From Margaritispora aquatica (Eukaryota > Ascomycota > Leotiomycetes > Helotiales > Discinellaceae), in contig VJWN01000008.1 in the NCBI GenBank assembly GCA_007644065.1, positions 1,180,411-1,244,410 of the forward strand: a stretch of DNA of 64,000 nucleotides. Direction: 5' to 3'. Under the pieces are notes generated by a model, which did not search any database, was not told the origin of the DNA, and saw nothing but the letters and a program-made list of their open reading frames with translations. The number at the start of each line of letters is the position of its first letter. Position 1 is the first letter of the stretch. Positions 49,736 through 61,794 of the stretch are shown in pieces. A program made the translations under genes and the position numbers.

Positions 49736-50862
49736 ATGTCCAAGCCAGTTTTCATCTGCCTTCCCGAAGCTGCTCATTCCGCTAGAATTTACGATTCTTT
49801 ACGATTTGCGCTGTCGCCATTTGGCTATGTGGTTATATCTCTTGATTTTCCATCTATTGGCGGAAACTTAGCCACATACGACTTCACACAAGATGTTCAA
49901 GCCATAAGGGCAACAGTGAGCCAAGTCGCGAATTCCGGAGCGGACATAATAATGGTTTTCCATGGCTATGCTGGATTGCCTGGTAGTGAAGCTCTTCTGG
50001 GTTTGAGTAAACGAGAAAGAGAATTGGCTGGAATGAAAGGAGGCGTTGTTCGTCTCGTCTTTATCATGGCTTGTAAGTTGACTGTGGAGTTTTTACATTT
50101 ACGTTATTCCTTCAAGATCACGATGGCATATTCTGTCAGTGGATCAAGAAATATTGTATGAAATATTGTGCTAACTTTATGCGAATGTAGATATAGCTAC
50201 CGAAGGCTTTCGCGCAAGCACACGTGGAGATGTGACCAGTATGCCGCCTTACGTTCGCTGCAACCTACAAGTAAGTCTTCATTTCATTTTCAAGAATTCG
50301 TTACTAGTTCTATTCTCGAGGATATGTATATTTTCAACCTCTCATGTTGGTCCAATCAACGAGCAATGCTTAACACTGACCAGACAAACGTTCTTGTCGT
50401 CGATCCTGAGGATGCCATTCCAGCCTTTTATAACGACCTCCCAGAGGATCAAGCGAGGTATCTGGTATCGCAACTTCTTCCGCAAAGCATTGGTGTGTAT
50501 TGGAGCCGTACAACCTATGCTGCTTGGCGTTATATTCCATCGACGTTTGTATTATGCGGCAAAGATCAAACGATGCCAATGGCATATGCTGAAATAGTAC
50601 TGAATGCGGCGAGATTGTCTAGACCAAACATGATTGACGTTGTGGAAAAGTGCGAGGCGGCTGGACATTTCGTGATGCTGAGCCAACCTGAATGGTAGAT
50701 ATTTTCCTTCTTGTTAACTCAAACTTGGCAACCACTTTTAAACTCGAAGTGTGGCAATAAATGTATCTTGGATAAATCGATAATTATTCGATGATAACCG
50801 TTTCTGACATCTGGAGCAGGACGGCGAACATGCTGAGGCGCGCAGCTGGCGAACAGCTTTGA
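49736..50862 (+). CDS. Alpha/beta-hydrolase-fold protein lacking the catalytic serine
   Basis: Four exons, 49736-50072, 50191-50270, 50384-50694 and 50820-50862, with introns of 118, 113 and 125 bp, give 256 residues. The fold is that of the AB_hydrolase-1 / methylesterase-like group: an N-terminal strand (PVFICLPEAAHS), FPSIGG, and a helix rich in Asp/Ala/Val. The nucleophile elbow, usually HSYGG followed by LPGSEA, reads HGYAGLPGSEA here, so Ser is Gly77. Asp200 (CGKDQTMP) and His234 (AAGHFVML) are kept. The last exon completes the family-like ending PEWTANMLRRAAGEQL; without it the protein would stop right after EW. It is probably a non-catalytic binding or regulatory protein, or one with changed chemistry. 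A sequencing error cannot be excluded, but the frame is otherwise intact. Confidence 0.82.
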
Positions 50863-51728
50863 AGAGCTTGCGATTCTGAGATCTTTCGCGAACATAGATT
50901 TGCGTTGCCCATCAATCAAGCTTCTAAGCACCAGTTCATCAATCTTGTTGAGCTGGACCTTCACAGAAGCTTTTACGCACCCAAAACCCCTCAGAGACTT
51001 ACCTCATCAGACATGGAAAAGCTGTCAAGAAATGAAGGCAGGCTATGCTTGAGCTCTTATCGCACTTCCGAGCTTGTCAAACAGGACATGGAGTTCGAAC
51101 GCGAAGCAGCATGTCTTTCGCAACGCATGTTGTGGGGAGAGCTGGATGCACGGTGCGAGTTTCCTCTGGCAGGATGGCGGTTTCAAGTTGCGAGAGCCGA
51201 GCTGTCAGCTCTAGTTGGATCTCGAAAGTAGCATGTGTTGTTTGACAAAGATAACTTGAACACAGGCCTCTGAATTTCGCTTTCCCCGCTTCTGTTTTGA
51301 TGTTTGGTTCCCTTCTATTGGGTTGTGAAGTGGATCTAATCTGATCTCGACAGATCTTGACTCGTGACAAAGTACGATACATCGCGAGACCTGAAATCAC
51401 CACACCATCTTGCGATGCGAGAGCTGTGTGTTGTCGGTGCAAATTGCTCGGATGGCAGTGTCCTCTTCAGAGTATCGTGTTGTGTGTGGCTCTAACATCG
51501 CACGTACGAGGTCAAGATTGAGAGAATTGTCCTCCGGAGCCACAAAATCCAAACAAGAGGAAGTAATCCTCGCGCAAAAACATGATATAAATCATCTGCA
51601 TCTGCCCCTTCTTGCTGCATTCATCATACAGCTTCATTCTATCTTCTCTTCTTCCTCTCATATCATCAAATTAATACTTTCTATACATAATATTATTGTC
51701 CGGTACAATATCATTTCCATCCATCAAA
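50863..51728. other. Intergenic region
   Basis: This 866-bp spacer lies between the hydrolase-fold gene and the ABM-like gene, both on the plus strand. Short open frames are present (50905-51231 and 51410-51790) but none looks conserved. The last 150 bp are AT-rich and probably form the leader of the downstream gene. Confidence 0.5.
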
Positions 51729-52413
51729 ATGCCAGTCACACAGCGCCTCATTCTCCCAGTTCAAGGTGGTCAAGAGCAATGGAAAGATAGCCTCAAGTCC
51801 ATGCTTCAAACACTTAAGACACAAGAGGGCTATATCCGCACTCGCTGGGGTCCCCACAGCGAGAACGAGAACAACCTCGAGTTGTTGATCGGTTCGTCAT
51901 CCCTATTCCCAACCCCATCCCGTTCTCGCAACACAAAAACAGAAAGCTAACAAGAGGACTTTTCAAATAACAGGCTGGGAATCCGAGGAAGCCCAAAAGA
52001 AATTCCAATCCGGCTCTGAATTCGGCTCCGTCATGGAGGATTTCAAGCCACACATGCGCGCAGGCGAGAAGCCCTCTGCTTACTTCGTGCAATTCACGCC
52101 CTACGCACCCAAGGAGATCATCGACGCTGCTATCGTGCAGCTCGTGACCGTCAACGGTGGCTCCACCCCAGAGTCCAGCATCCGCGACTCGTTGGCCAAG
52201 TACGCCACTCTGGAGGGCTGCACTGGCGTCGCAGGCGGATATGCCACCAGCGAGGTCGAGGGCAAGAAGGTCTTTGTTGGCATCATGGGCTGGACTTCAC
52301 TTGAGGCCAGCCAGAAGAGCAAGGGCGAGGTCAAGATCGAGGTTGAGGGCGGCGAGGTCGAGGAGCACCACGTCAACTTCAGGTATCCTATCAAGGGCTT
52401 CAGAGGCTTGTAG
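51729..52413 (+). CDS. ABM-like (dimeric alpha/beta barrel) tandem-domain protein
   Basis: Two exons, 51729-51891 and 51974-52413, flank an 82-bp intron, giving 200 residues. The protein reads as two ferredoxin-like alpha/beta barrel modules in tandem. The first spans about 1-85 (RLILPVQGGQEQWKDSLKSM ... RTRWGPHSENENNLELLIGW). The second spans about 90-180 (YFVQFTPYAP ... GVAGGYATSEVEGKKVFVG). Related antibiotic-biosynthesis-monooxygenase-type proteins pair such modules as homodimers, and here the pair could be within one chain. No cofactor-binding residues are typical of this fold, so a reaction cannot be named. Codon use in exon 2 is strongly C-ending (GCC, AAG, CTC), which hints at high expression. 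Confidence 0.75.
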
Positions 52414-52422
52414 GCGGATTTT

Positions 52423-52446
52423 CTGGCTGGCTGGCTGGCTGGCTGG
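52423..52446. repeat. CTGG tetranucleotide microsatellite
   Basis: About six CTGG units start 10 bp after the stop codon of the ABM-like gene, so they lie in its 3' UTR. Confidence 0.85.
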
Positions 52447-52978
52447 GAGGGAGAGATGGAGGTGAGAGAGGAAATGAAGAGAGTGCCGGGGAGGAAGGAT
52501 GGGTGGAGGCTAAATTGCATGATCAACAAACCGCATTGGGAGCGAAGATAGAAGCTGGCATTCTGTGTAATGTAGTCACTCCTTAGCATATGAAGAAACA
52601 TACTTCTCAGAAATACCATGATTGTCCCTTCTCAAGACTAATCTAATTGTGAATTCGACAATAAATATCAATGTATTAAAATCAAACTCATAATCTCCAA
52701 ACCAAACCCGCAAAAGTCACCACCCACCTCTTCACATATCTTCAAAGTGTGCAAGCCAAATCTGACACATCCAAACCAATGTTGATATTCATATATCCCG
52801 CTAGACCCTCTGCTTTCAACACAAAACAACTGGCAGATCTCATATAACGCAATGGTTAGGCGTGGAGGTTCAGGTCAAGGTTGTTATGGGGTGGATCAAT
52901 AAACGCCTGGGTTCGACAAGGCATCAAACAGACGACAAATACACGCCATGCTTCACGGACTTTAAAATCCTCTAAGGG

Positions 52979-53018
52979 TTTACAAGGGACTCCTGCGGGA
53001 GTCCTGGAGTTTTGTAAA
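52979..53018. repeat. Imperfect inverted repeat / hairpin
   Basis: The core stem GGACTCC (52987-52993) pairs with GGAGTCC (52998-53004) across a 4-nt loop. An outer TTTACAA (52979-52985) pairs with TTGTAAA (53012-53018), with an asymmetric bulge between the two stems. AT-rich sequence follows. Confidence 0.7.
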
Positions 53019-53351
53019 AATAAATAAAAATGCAATTATTCTTTTGAGCTTTTTACCTCTTCGAAACCTTTTGGACGCGAAGTGAATTTCCCTCGACACC
53101 ACCAGTGTATTCGAATCTAGGCGCACAATCATGAGAATGTAATAAACAATAAGCTTAATATGTAAATTCTATTTGTAGCGTTTTCTAGACCGATACGCCC
53201 CCAAACTCCCATGATGATTTAATCATACAACAAAGGAAAACTGATGAGAAAGAAAGCTATAGATAAATGCCATATGTGAAAAACAATATCCTTAGAACGT
53301 ATTCAAGCCACCTCCTCCCGTTTTCCATTTTCCAGCCAAAGTGGGACTTAT

Positions 53352-56300
53352 TTACTCATCATCTACCAAGCGCCCAGCTTCCCATGCCTTCTTCGCCGCG
53401 GCCTTCAGAGCCTCGAGATCGCCACTCGTCTCGCACATGCCCTTGAAAACGGCATCTGGGCCCTCCTTCTTCAGCAGCTCATGTGGATGACCGTATTCAA
53501 CCACACTTCCCTTGTCCAGGACCAGGACCTTGTCGTAGTCGACGATGGTTTGTAATCTATGCGCGATCGTGATAATTGTGCTCTTCAGTTGGCGGATTGT
53601 CTCTTGGATCTTGGCATCGGTGGAGTAATCGATTGATGCGGTGGCTTCGTCCATCATCAAGACCTTGGGGTTCTTGAGAAGGGCACGTGCGAGGCAGAGG
53701 AGTTGTCGTTGACCTTGAGAAAGGTTGTTTCCGGACTCAGTCACTGTTGAAGATAGGTTCAAGAAAATGTTCTTGTTCGTCACTGGTGTGGAAGCGCCTG
53801 ATGGTAGCTCTCCACCTTCGAGTGCCAAAGCTGGTGTTTGCGGTCGAGAACCAACCAAAGGAGTTGAAGGTACCGTGGTCGACGTTGCAACGCCAATCAA
53901 CTGTACCCTTCTGAGAGCTGTGAAGATATCCTCATCAGTGAAAAGACTGAATGGATCAAGATTGCTCCTGATGGTACCTGTGAAGAGCGTCGGATCTTGG
54001 GGCACAATAGTTATGGACTCGCGGAGATCTTGAAGTCCAATGAGTCCAATATCAACATCGTCGATCAAGATCTTGCCCTCTTCAGCCTCAAGACCTCTGA
54101 ACAATGCAAGAGCCAAAGAACTCTTTCCAGCGCCTGTGCGACCGACGATACCGACCTTCTCCAAAGCCTTGATCTTGAAAGTGACGTTTCTGAGGACTGG
54201 TTCCAGATCAGGTCTATACCTAGTCGTGTAATTGATGAATTCCACTGAGCCTTGACTTGGCCAATTGGAAGCAGGTCTGGTCTCCTCGATCACAGCGGTT
54301 GCTTCCTGCTCAACATCAAGATATTCCTTAATACGCTCGACTGAGTTCATGTTTTGCTCATTCATAGCATAAAGTCTGACAAGCCAAAGAACGTTCTCCG
54401 TGAAACTGATCGCATAACTTAAAGACAGACCAGCAGAGCCAGCATCAATCTTGCCAATGCTCAGAACAACGAATCCTCCTGCAAAGAAGGCAACAAGATC
54501 GCCAATAACGTCGATTCTGAAGGCAAGCCATCTATTGGCGGCCCACAGATAGATGAAAGGTCGACTGTGAGTATTGATCCTTAACATGTTGTCTCGAATA
54601 AACCTCTTCTCATCTCCATAAGCTCGAATTGTGGTGATGCCGCTGAGAGTCTCGCCAAATTGTTGGAACAAAGGACTTCTTTGTACAGACTCAATTCTCT
54701 TGAGATCTCTAGAGGATCTCAAATAAAATTTGCCCACGAAGAAGTACAAAGCGCTGATGAGAATAGCTGCGACGAGGAAGCCAGGTGTGATGGCGGTGAT
54801 AAGAGCAACTGTGACCAAGATTGCTAGAGCACAAGACATGACTCCGATAGCAACCGGAGCAACCTCCTGATCAACAGCCTCAAGATCCTTACTGAAGCGA
54901 TTCATCAACTGTCCGAGAGGGGTCACATCGAAGAACTTGAATTTAGCGCGTGTGACAGCCTCCATGAGATCTTTGTGGATCTTCCAACTGGCAGTCAAAG
55001 AACCAAAGAAGAGCCAGAAATCCCTGAAGAGGGCAACAAGCATGCAGGCAAGACCAATGAATGCATAGACACCCAGGTAGAATGATACATCTACGTTTGG
55101 AGCAATCTTAGACATTATCGAAGTTTGATTTGGGTCGAAATAGGGCTGAACCTGAACCATACGCGAACTTGCAACACGGATCGTAGAGATTGTGTTGCCA
55201 ATGTAGCTGTTTGGCGAGACAGAAATATGTGTATGGATTGATTCAGTGTCGTACTGGTTGGCCCACTGCCGAATCCAAACGTTGGCTGCGAGTGCACCAA
55301 TCTGTTGGACACCAAACACCAAGACTGCGAGAACCCAGAACCACCTAATATCCGTTAGCTAATTACGCTAGCCGATTTGACATGATGGGATTGATTGCAC
55401 AAAACATCACTCGTATGACTTACCATGGTCCCATAGATTTAAGATACAGAGCGAGAACGCCCCATTTTACACCCCCGGAGGCTTTCGTCTCATCCATGGC
55501 ATCCTTGGTCTCCTTTACATTTGTTTTCGCCTTCTTATCAATGCTCTTGACTTTGTGAAGCTTATCACTGCCACTTAGAGAGTCATCTCCAAGTACGGTT
55601 TCGCTATTGTCGTCACCGACACTGGAGGGTACACGGGAAGGCATTTTGGAGACCTCAGCTGAGCCAGGTCTTGACTTTGAAACTTCGTCGCCCAGTTTGC
55701 CAGATGCAATAACATCCTCAGATTTACCTTGGATTTCGATCTTTCCATTGTCAAGGAGAACGACATATCGTGATTGAGGCACGCAGAGAGCTAAGTTGTG
55801 TGTCACCAAGATACATGTTCGGCCACTGTTGCAGTATTAGCAGCTAATTTTAACTCTGACAGACTGTCATGCTAAATAGGAATTAGGAAGACTACTTACT
55901 GCATAAGAGGACCTCTCACACAATTATCGAAAATCCATTTCGCAGTGTGAGAGTCTACAGCACTCAAACAATCGTCGAGAAGAACATGTTTAGAGTTCGA
56001 ATACAAGGCACGAGCGAGAGAGATACGTTGTTTCTGGCCTCCTGAAAGAGTAATGCCCTTCTCACCGACCAAAGTCTGATCACCAGCATCGAGAATTTCA
56101 AGATCACGTTCTAAAGCACAAGCAATGATGACATCCTTGTATCTCTTTTCATCCAACTCTGCGGCAAACAGAATATTGTCCTTGATATTTGCGTTGACGA
56201 GCCATGCTTGCTGTGCACAGTATGCAACACTCTCTGTAAAGCCAGTTTCAGGGTCGACATGAACGTCTTCACGGCTTTCTCCACCAGGTAAGAAGACTTT

Positions 56301-58665
56301 GCCTTTAATAAGTGTCATCTCTCCCAAGAGCGCCATCAGCATGGATGTCTTTCCAGATCCGGTGGGACCAGCGATGATATTGAGCTTTCCAATCTCGAAC
56401 TTGATGTTCATATCCATAAGTCGGAATGCAGTCGAGATAGCGTCTGTAGGTGCTTCCTTGCCACCCCAAGAGAAAGTAGCATCCTTGAAACCGATCATTT
56501 GCTCTCCATTCTCATCAAGGTTATCATGCTGAAGTTGCTCGTATTTTTCAGTTTCTTCCTCATTCAAGAACTCTTCCACACGATCCACAGAGACCTTGGA
56601 TTCTTGCACATGAGCAATCATATCTCCAAGCTGATCAAGAGGCACTCGGAGAATGCTGAAGAGTGAGATTGCAGTGAAAGCAATCGAAGCGTGCAATGGC
56701 TTCTTCTCGACGACGGTGTACACAAGGAACGAGAAGAAGGTGATGATCACGGGTACAGTATTCCAAACTGCCACAGCAAAAGCCCAAACGATATATTTAG
56801 TTCGCAGTGCCTTAAGTTCTTCGGATCGCTTCTCGTTCACAATCTTGCTGAAACGGTGTTCCCATGCGAAAAATTTAATAATTCTGATGTTTTGGAGAAT
56901 TTCGTTAGTGGTATGAATTCGCTTGTCCGTTGCAGCCATGATCTTCTTCTGTGCTCCGCCAAACGCTCTTGCGAACGCAATGTTGACAGGCAGAAGAACG
57001 ACCATCACAACCAGACCGGGAATACTACTCAGACCAAGGATCTTGTAAAGAAGATAGATGGCCACAATGAGCTGAGTAGGAGCTGCAGCGAATAGGAAAT
57101 GCAGGTAAGCAGTAACTTCGCTGACTTTGAAAGAGTCAACAGACATAAGATTGATGATCGTGCCAACATTAGCTTGCTCATCTCCAGCCTTAGCAGTGGT
57201 ATCTGCTGCATCTGCTTCTGTTGTGAGGGTTGTATCAGCTGGTTTGGCATCATCTTTCTTCTTCCCACCAAGACCGATGAGCTTCTTAAGCTTGGAAAGA
57301 GTGCTTGTGCTAGCTTCTGCATCCTCCTTGTCCTTTTTATCCTTCTTCTCCCCGAGAGTAGTGTCGTTACCAGCGGCTGCTTTTCGTCTGAGAGCCTTCG
57401 CATAGATTTCGCCAATAATGATAGCTCTAAGTCTGATACAGATCTTTCGACCAATCCAAAGAGCCTGACCATCTGCTAGGGAGCGAAGGACATCCGTGAA
57501 TGCAAGAAGGATTACATAGAGCCATATGACATTGCGGGGTGCGGTATCAGGATCCTCAATGTACTCAAGAATTGCCTTGAGAAGAAGAGTTGGGGCGAAT
57601 GTAAAGAGGCCGGAAAATACTGCGTAGGAACACTGCAAAATAAGGGTACCCTTAAAGTATCGCATAAGATGCCAAGTGAGTTTGGTTGTCTTCTTGAGCT
57701 GCCTGTAGTCTGCTAGAACTGCAGCAGCCTTATCTTTGGGCATCAAATTCCAAACATCCTTCAACTCGAATTCCTTAATATATCCCTGATATACAATGGT
57801 ATCGACCCAACCGAAGGTAGCAATGGAAAATAAACTCGCAAGAGGCTCCCTGGAAGGTTCAATGTCATTCTCCCATTCCAGGACCACAGCTTTATTTCCT
57901 TTGCGTGTTGTCATAGCTATACCGAAGAGGAGAGATACTAAAGCGAACTCAGATATAACCAAACCTTGTGCGAGACCAGAACGGGGATGGATAATTGCCG
58001 AGCGGAATATAACAAGAGAGAAAAGCCATGTCAATGCATACAGAGTCGCAGTGTGGTTCCATACTTGAGGTATCCTCCAGCTCGTTTTTGACAAGGTCAG
58101 CCTCGATGTGGTCAAGAGTAGGATATATGTCCAGGTAACTGTGCCTGCAATCGTCGCTAGTGTTCCCTTGGGACCATGGACATGCAACACCAAAGCTGTA
58201 ATATTTAGAGCATCTACTGCAATGACTGCCAGGAGCTCCAAGACTAGTATGGTATATTGCCCTTTAGGAGTAACGACTGCGGCGACAGATCCTTTTGTTG
58301 TTGTTTTGGCCAAAGCCAATCTTCCCCCACCTATGGTCAAATTCTCCTCGTCCTCATCTGCGGTTGATCCATCCTCATCTGCAGGTACAGCATGATATCC
58401 GTTCTGGTGAGCAGATGCACCATTGGCAGAGCTACTGAGTTTGCCTTTCTTGTCTGACTTGCGTTTTAACCTGACATTGCGCTGGACAGCTTGTGATATT
58501 AGGATTAAGAACGAGGTACCGACAACTACTAATGGAAAAAGAACTTTGAGGAAGCTGTATCATGTTAGCAATATTCAAGACAAGAACCCTTAACTCTCAC
58601 TCTCTCTGCACGCAATTCGATATGTCATCGACCTTCCATACCGGCCCCTCACAGTGGCCTAACAT
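53352..58665 (-). CDS. ABC transporter, ABCC (MRP/Yor1-like) full-length exporter
   Basis: Four exons, 58601-58665, 55900-58554, 55424-55825 and 53352-55344, with introns of 46, 74 and 79 bp, give 1,704 residues. The N-terminus (MLGHCEGPVWKVDDISNC) leads into an extra set of membrane helices (TMD0-like), then TMD1, NBD1, a charged linker, TMD2 and NBD2. NBD1 has Walker A GPTGSGKTS (about 750), signature LSGGQKQR (about 858) and Walker B LLDD; the Asp at the catalytic Glu position is usual for ABCC NBD1. NBD2 has GRTGAGKSS (about 1441), LSQGQRQL (about 1583) and MMDEATAS. A Lys/Asp/Thr-rich insert of about 60 residues lies inside TMD1. ABCC pumps export organic anions, glutathione conjugates or drugs at the plasma or vacuolar membrane; the substrate is unknown. 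The frame is open upstream to 58839, but MLGHCEGP fits the family start. Confidence 0.92.
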
Positions 58666-60198
58666 CTTCGCGGTGCCCCAGAGGTGTAGGGTAATAGCAG
58701 ATACGGATGTACACTTCAGATAGGACGCCACTGGCGATGATGGGAAGCTGTCCTGAATGTCAACAGCCTCGTACGAAGAATGATGTATCCAGGAGAGGAG
58801 GAATGCAAAGCCAATGAGGAAAATTGATATGTTCCCCAAGGCAAAATGATATTGGTGAAGCTCCAGTAATAAGCAAGGTACACGAGCAAGGAATGCACAG
58901 CTTAACTTCCTCGAGCAAAGTGACTTATTACCTACGATACCCCACTAAACAATCTGCACGAGCTACCTGCTCGCGTTCGCGTTGCTTCCGTGTGAAGGCT
59001 AGGGCCTAAAAATTCAATAGTGGAGTGGTGGATAGCTTCTCGTTAAGACTTGAAGGCAAGATAGGTTGTTCCTAGGAGTGTACGTGCGTGCAATCTGAAT
59101 TCTTATATATATGAGCTATCTATGCTATCGTCGCCACCAGTTAACTTCACAAAGTTTCGTCATCCAAACAACTGTATGATATGACTGCAATTCGAACATC
59201 ATTTTCCCTGTTGTCAGGGTCTTGTACAACCTCACACAACAAGTCCGCACCCCGCATATCTTGAGAGTCATCCATCCATCGGCTTTGCACGAGCGACAGG
59301 CACATATGGCACACCGCTCAAGCCCGTTCGGAGTAATACTCCCACCTTTCCACACCATCCCATTGTACTGTTCAGGAAGGTCCTGATAAAGATTGAAGGA
59401 ATCACATCGTTCTAATTGGTCAATTGGAGATGGAGTTGCATGAAATCGTCCGAATTCGATAACCAGTGTTGCATTGCTTTAAGACCGAAGGAGTCATCAA
59501 TTCTTGAGAAAAGAATCGCGATTCAGTCAAGTCAGATTTCAAACACTAAATGAAGCTTGGATTTTCACTCGTAACTACTGTAAGTATGAGTCATGATACT
59601 TTTTCAACCCGATTTTAACGAGACATAGACTGCGTTTCTAATAAGAAATACCTCCGAACAACGATGCCTCACATTTGTGAATCATTCAAGAAGTAAAAAT
59701 TTGCTTTTCACAAATGCATTACAATGAATGGCACAGGAGTTCGTTGCAGATATCAAAATGTCGCTGCTAGTCATCGTTCCAGCGTATATGTATCGCAATA
59801 AAATGTCATAGTCAAAGGCTATTCCTTTGGGAAAGTAAGTTGCAGGGTAACGAAGTCATCTTGTACTTAAGAATGGAAATGCCAAGTTAGATACAAGCTG
59901 AAAACATCTCATAACTATTCTAAGTCTTGATGGGTACGCAAGTAGATATACATAGGATACATTTCTGCCTACCACTAGGATATGTAGCTAGAATATATGA
60001 ATCCAAGATCGCCCTCCCATGCAATGCATATTTCGTAAACCATAGGATTGATTCATTCCTTCCTTCAGGTGATATTACATAAGGTGCTTTTACGGATAGC
60101 AAAGAATCCTTAAAATACCTGCCCCTGCCCCACCCGTTGCTTTTGTGTAGCCCAAATGGCCATCCATAAGAGTAAGAAATTTACAAAGTAGTATAATC
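58666..60198. other. Intergenic region
   Basis: This 1.5-kb spacer lies between the ABC transporter promoter and the 3' end of SEC61. A Cys-rich open frame at 59125-59358 (-) has no recognisable domain and no usable context. Nothing else is seen. Confidence 0.5.
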
Positions 60199-61794
60199 CT
60201 ATCCCATGATCATGCCTTTAGCAGCTCCAAGATCACCCTCCTTGGCAGCGATTTCGAAATATCCGTAGATAATACTATAGATTGTAAGTATGTGAATATT
60301 ATTAGAAGATTCGAGGCAAACTTACGTGACAGCCATCAAAATACCAGTACCAGATCCGAGGGCACCCATCAAGTCGCTAGTGACTGAGAGGGCACCAATG
60401 CAAGCTCCACCGAAGGCAGCAGCAGTTGGGATAATGCGCTTCAACTCCTTGTACATGCTCTGCTCTCTGTGGCCAGCCATGACGAGACCTTGATCCTTGA
60501 GTTGCTTGGCGACATCTCTTGGGCTTGAGCCAGAAATCTCAATCCAGGTCTTAGAGAAGACAGCACAAGCAGTAAGCATGTAGATAATATAAACGGCTGT
60601 GTGGATAGGATCAAGAAGAGCATCGGTGAAGTTCAATGGTGGGGACATGTAGTATGCGAGACCAGAGGTTGCGAAAAGCTGGGCAGATCCATCCTTAGCC
60701 TCCCAGACACCGAAAAGCTGAACGAGGAGGTTCTCAGAAAAGCGAGAATACAGCATTTGGCTGATCAAGAAGACGTTGGAAGAGAGCGCAGATTGCAACA
60801 TGATGGGCATGTTAGAGGTATAGAAAAGGCGGACTGGGTAAGAGCCACGAGCTCCACGTTGGCGGGAAGACTTGACTGGGATCTCGACACGGAAACCTTG
60901 GAGGTAGATTACAGCAGCGAAGACGATGAGGGTTGCAATCAAGTTCATGACGTTTGGGAGATTCTGGCGATAGAACGCCTCTTGGAGAGCGCGTTGCTTG
61001 TTTGGCCATGTGAAGAGCAAGTGGAAGAGCGCAATGACGGCACCTTCGAACTCAGGTCCACGTCCAGTGTTGATGGTGGTTGGGGAGAATGCCTTCCACA
61101 CAATTGACTCGCAGATGTTGGTTGCAATGAAGAGCGAGATACCGCTTCCAAGACCGTATCCCTTTTGGAGAAGCTCATCAAGAAGAATGACGATGAGACC
61201 AGCGACAACCAATTGAAGGATCAGAAGGAAAACGACACCAGCACCAAGATCAGAAGGTTGACCGTATAATCCAGTGAAGACATAGACTGTGCCTTGACCC
61301 ATTGACAAGATGATAGCAAACAGCTTTTGCGCGGTTTGGTAGAGCTCGCGATCCGCCTTCAAGTCAAGGTTGACATCGATCAAGTGTGTGCCAGCAAGAA
61401 GCTGGAAGACCATTCCGGAGGAGATAATGGGTGAGATACCCAATTCCATCAGAGTACCTCTGTTACTCGCCAACATCATTCGCAGCCAGTATATCGGATC
61501 CGAACTGTCAGAGGAGACAATGCCGTATAGGGGCATTTGGCTCATGACCAAAAATATCAGGAGTGTTAAGCCCGTCCACATCAATTTTTGATTGAACGGC
61601 ACCTTGGTCTCTGGCTGCTGCACCTCAGGGAGGAACGGCGCAAAGGGCTTAATGAGATCGAGAAATCGAACTGCAGAGATGAATTGTTAGCCATCTTGTT
61701 CCCTGAAGTTCAATTGAGGAGCCGGTCCAACGTGAAGCTGAAGATGGAGCTCTAGAGATGGAATGCGGAGAACAGGATACGTACGGCCACTCAT
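60199..61794 (-). CDS. SEC61: Sec61 alpha subunit of the ER protein translocon
   Basis: Three exons, 61785-61794, 60326-61670 and 60199-60274, with introns of 114 and 51 bp, give 476 residues, the normal Sec61 alpha length. The first coding exon is only 10 nt (Met-Ser-Gly plus one base). The joined N-terminus is [20 protein letters not shown]. The plug and pore region ([20 protein letters not shown]), the cytosolic loop 6 ([20 protein letters not shown]) that docks ribosomes, and ten hydrophobic helices are all present. The last exon adds [20 protein letters not shown] and ends the protein. Sec61 alpha forms the channel that moves secretory proteins into the ER and membrane proteins into the bilayer. 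Codon use is biased to C-ending codons, as expected for a highly expressed gene. Confidence 0.96.

Larger units (their letters stand above)
52414..53351. other. Convergent intergenic region with tRNA-like and inverted-repeat sequence
   Basis: This 938-bp spacer lies between the 3' ends of the ABM-like gene (+) and the ABC transporter gene (-). Besides the CTGG run, it holds a tRNA-like A-box/D-arm (52847-52863), a B-box-like GGTTCGAC (52910-52917) and a strong inverted repeat (52979-53018). The remainder is AT-rich. Confidence 0.55.

Noticed and set aside
51140..51500. Duplicated segment (two RMAVSS-containing stretches near 51170 and 51450)
   Set aside because: Translated similarity is limited to about 18 residues and nucleotide identity is only about 60 percent over 36 nt, so chance is likely.
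52847..52921. Functional tRNA gene
   Set aside because: D-arm and B-box-like parts exist, but the anticodon stem, T-stem closing pairs and acceptor stem do not form. It is reported only as a tRNA-like finding.
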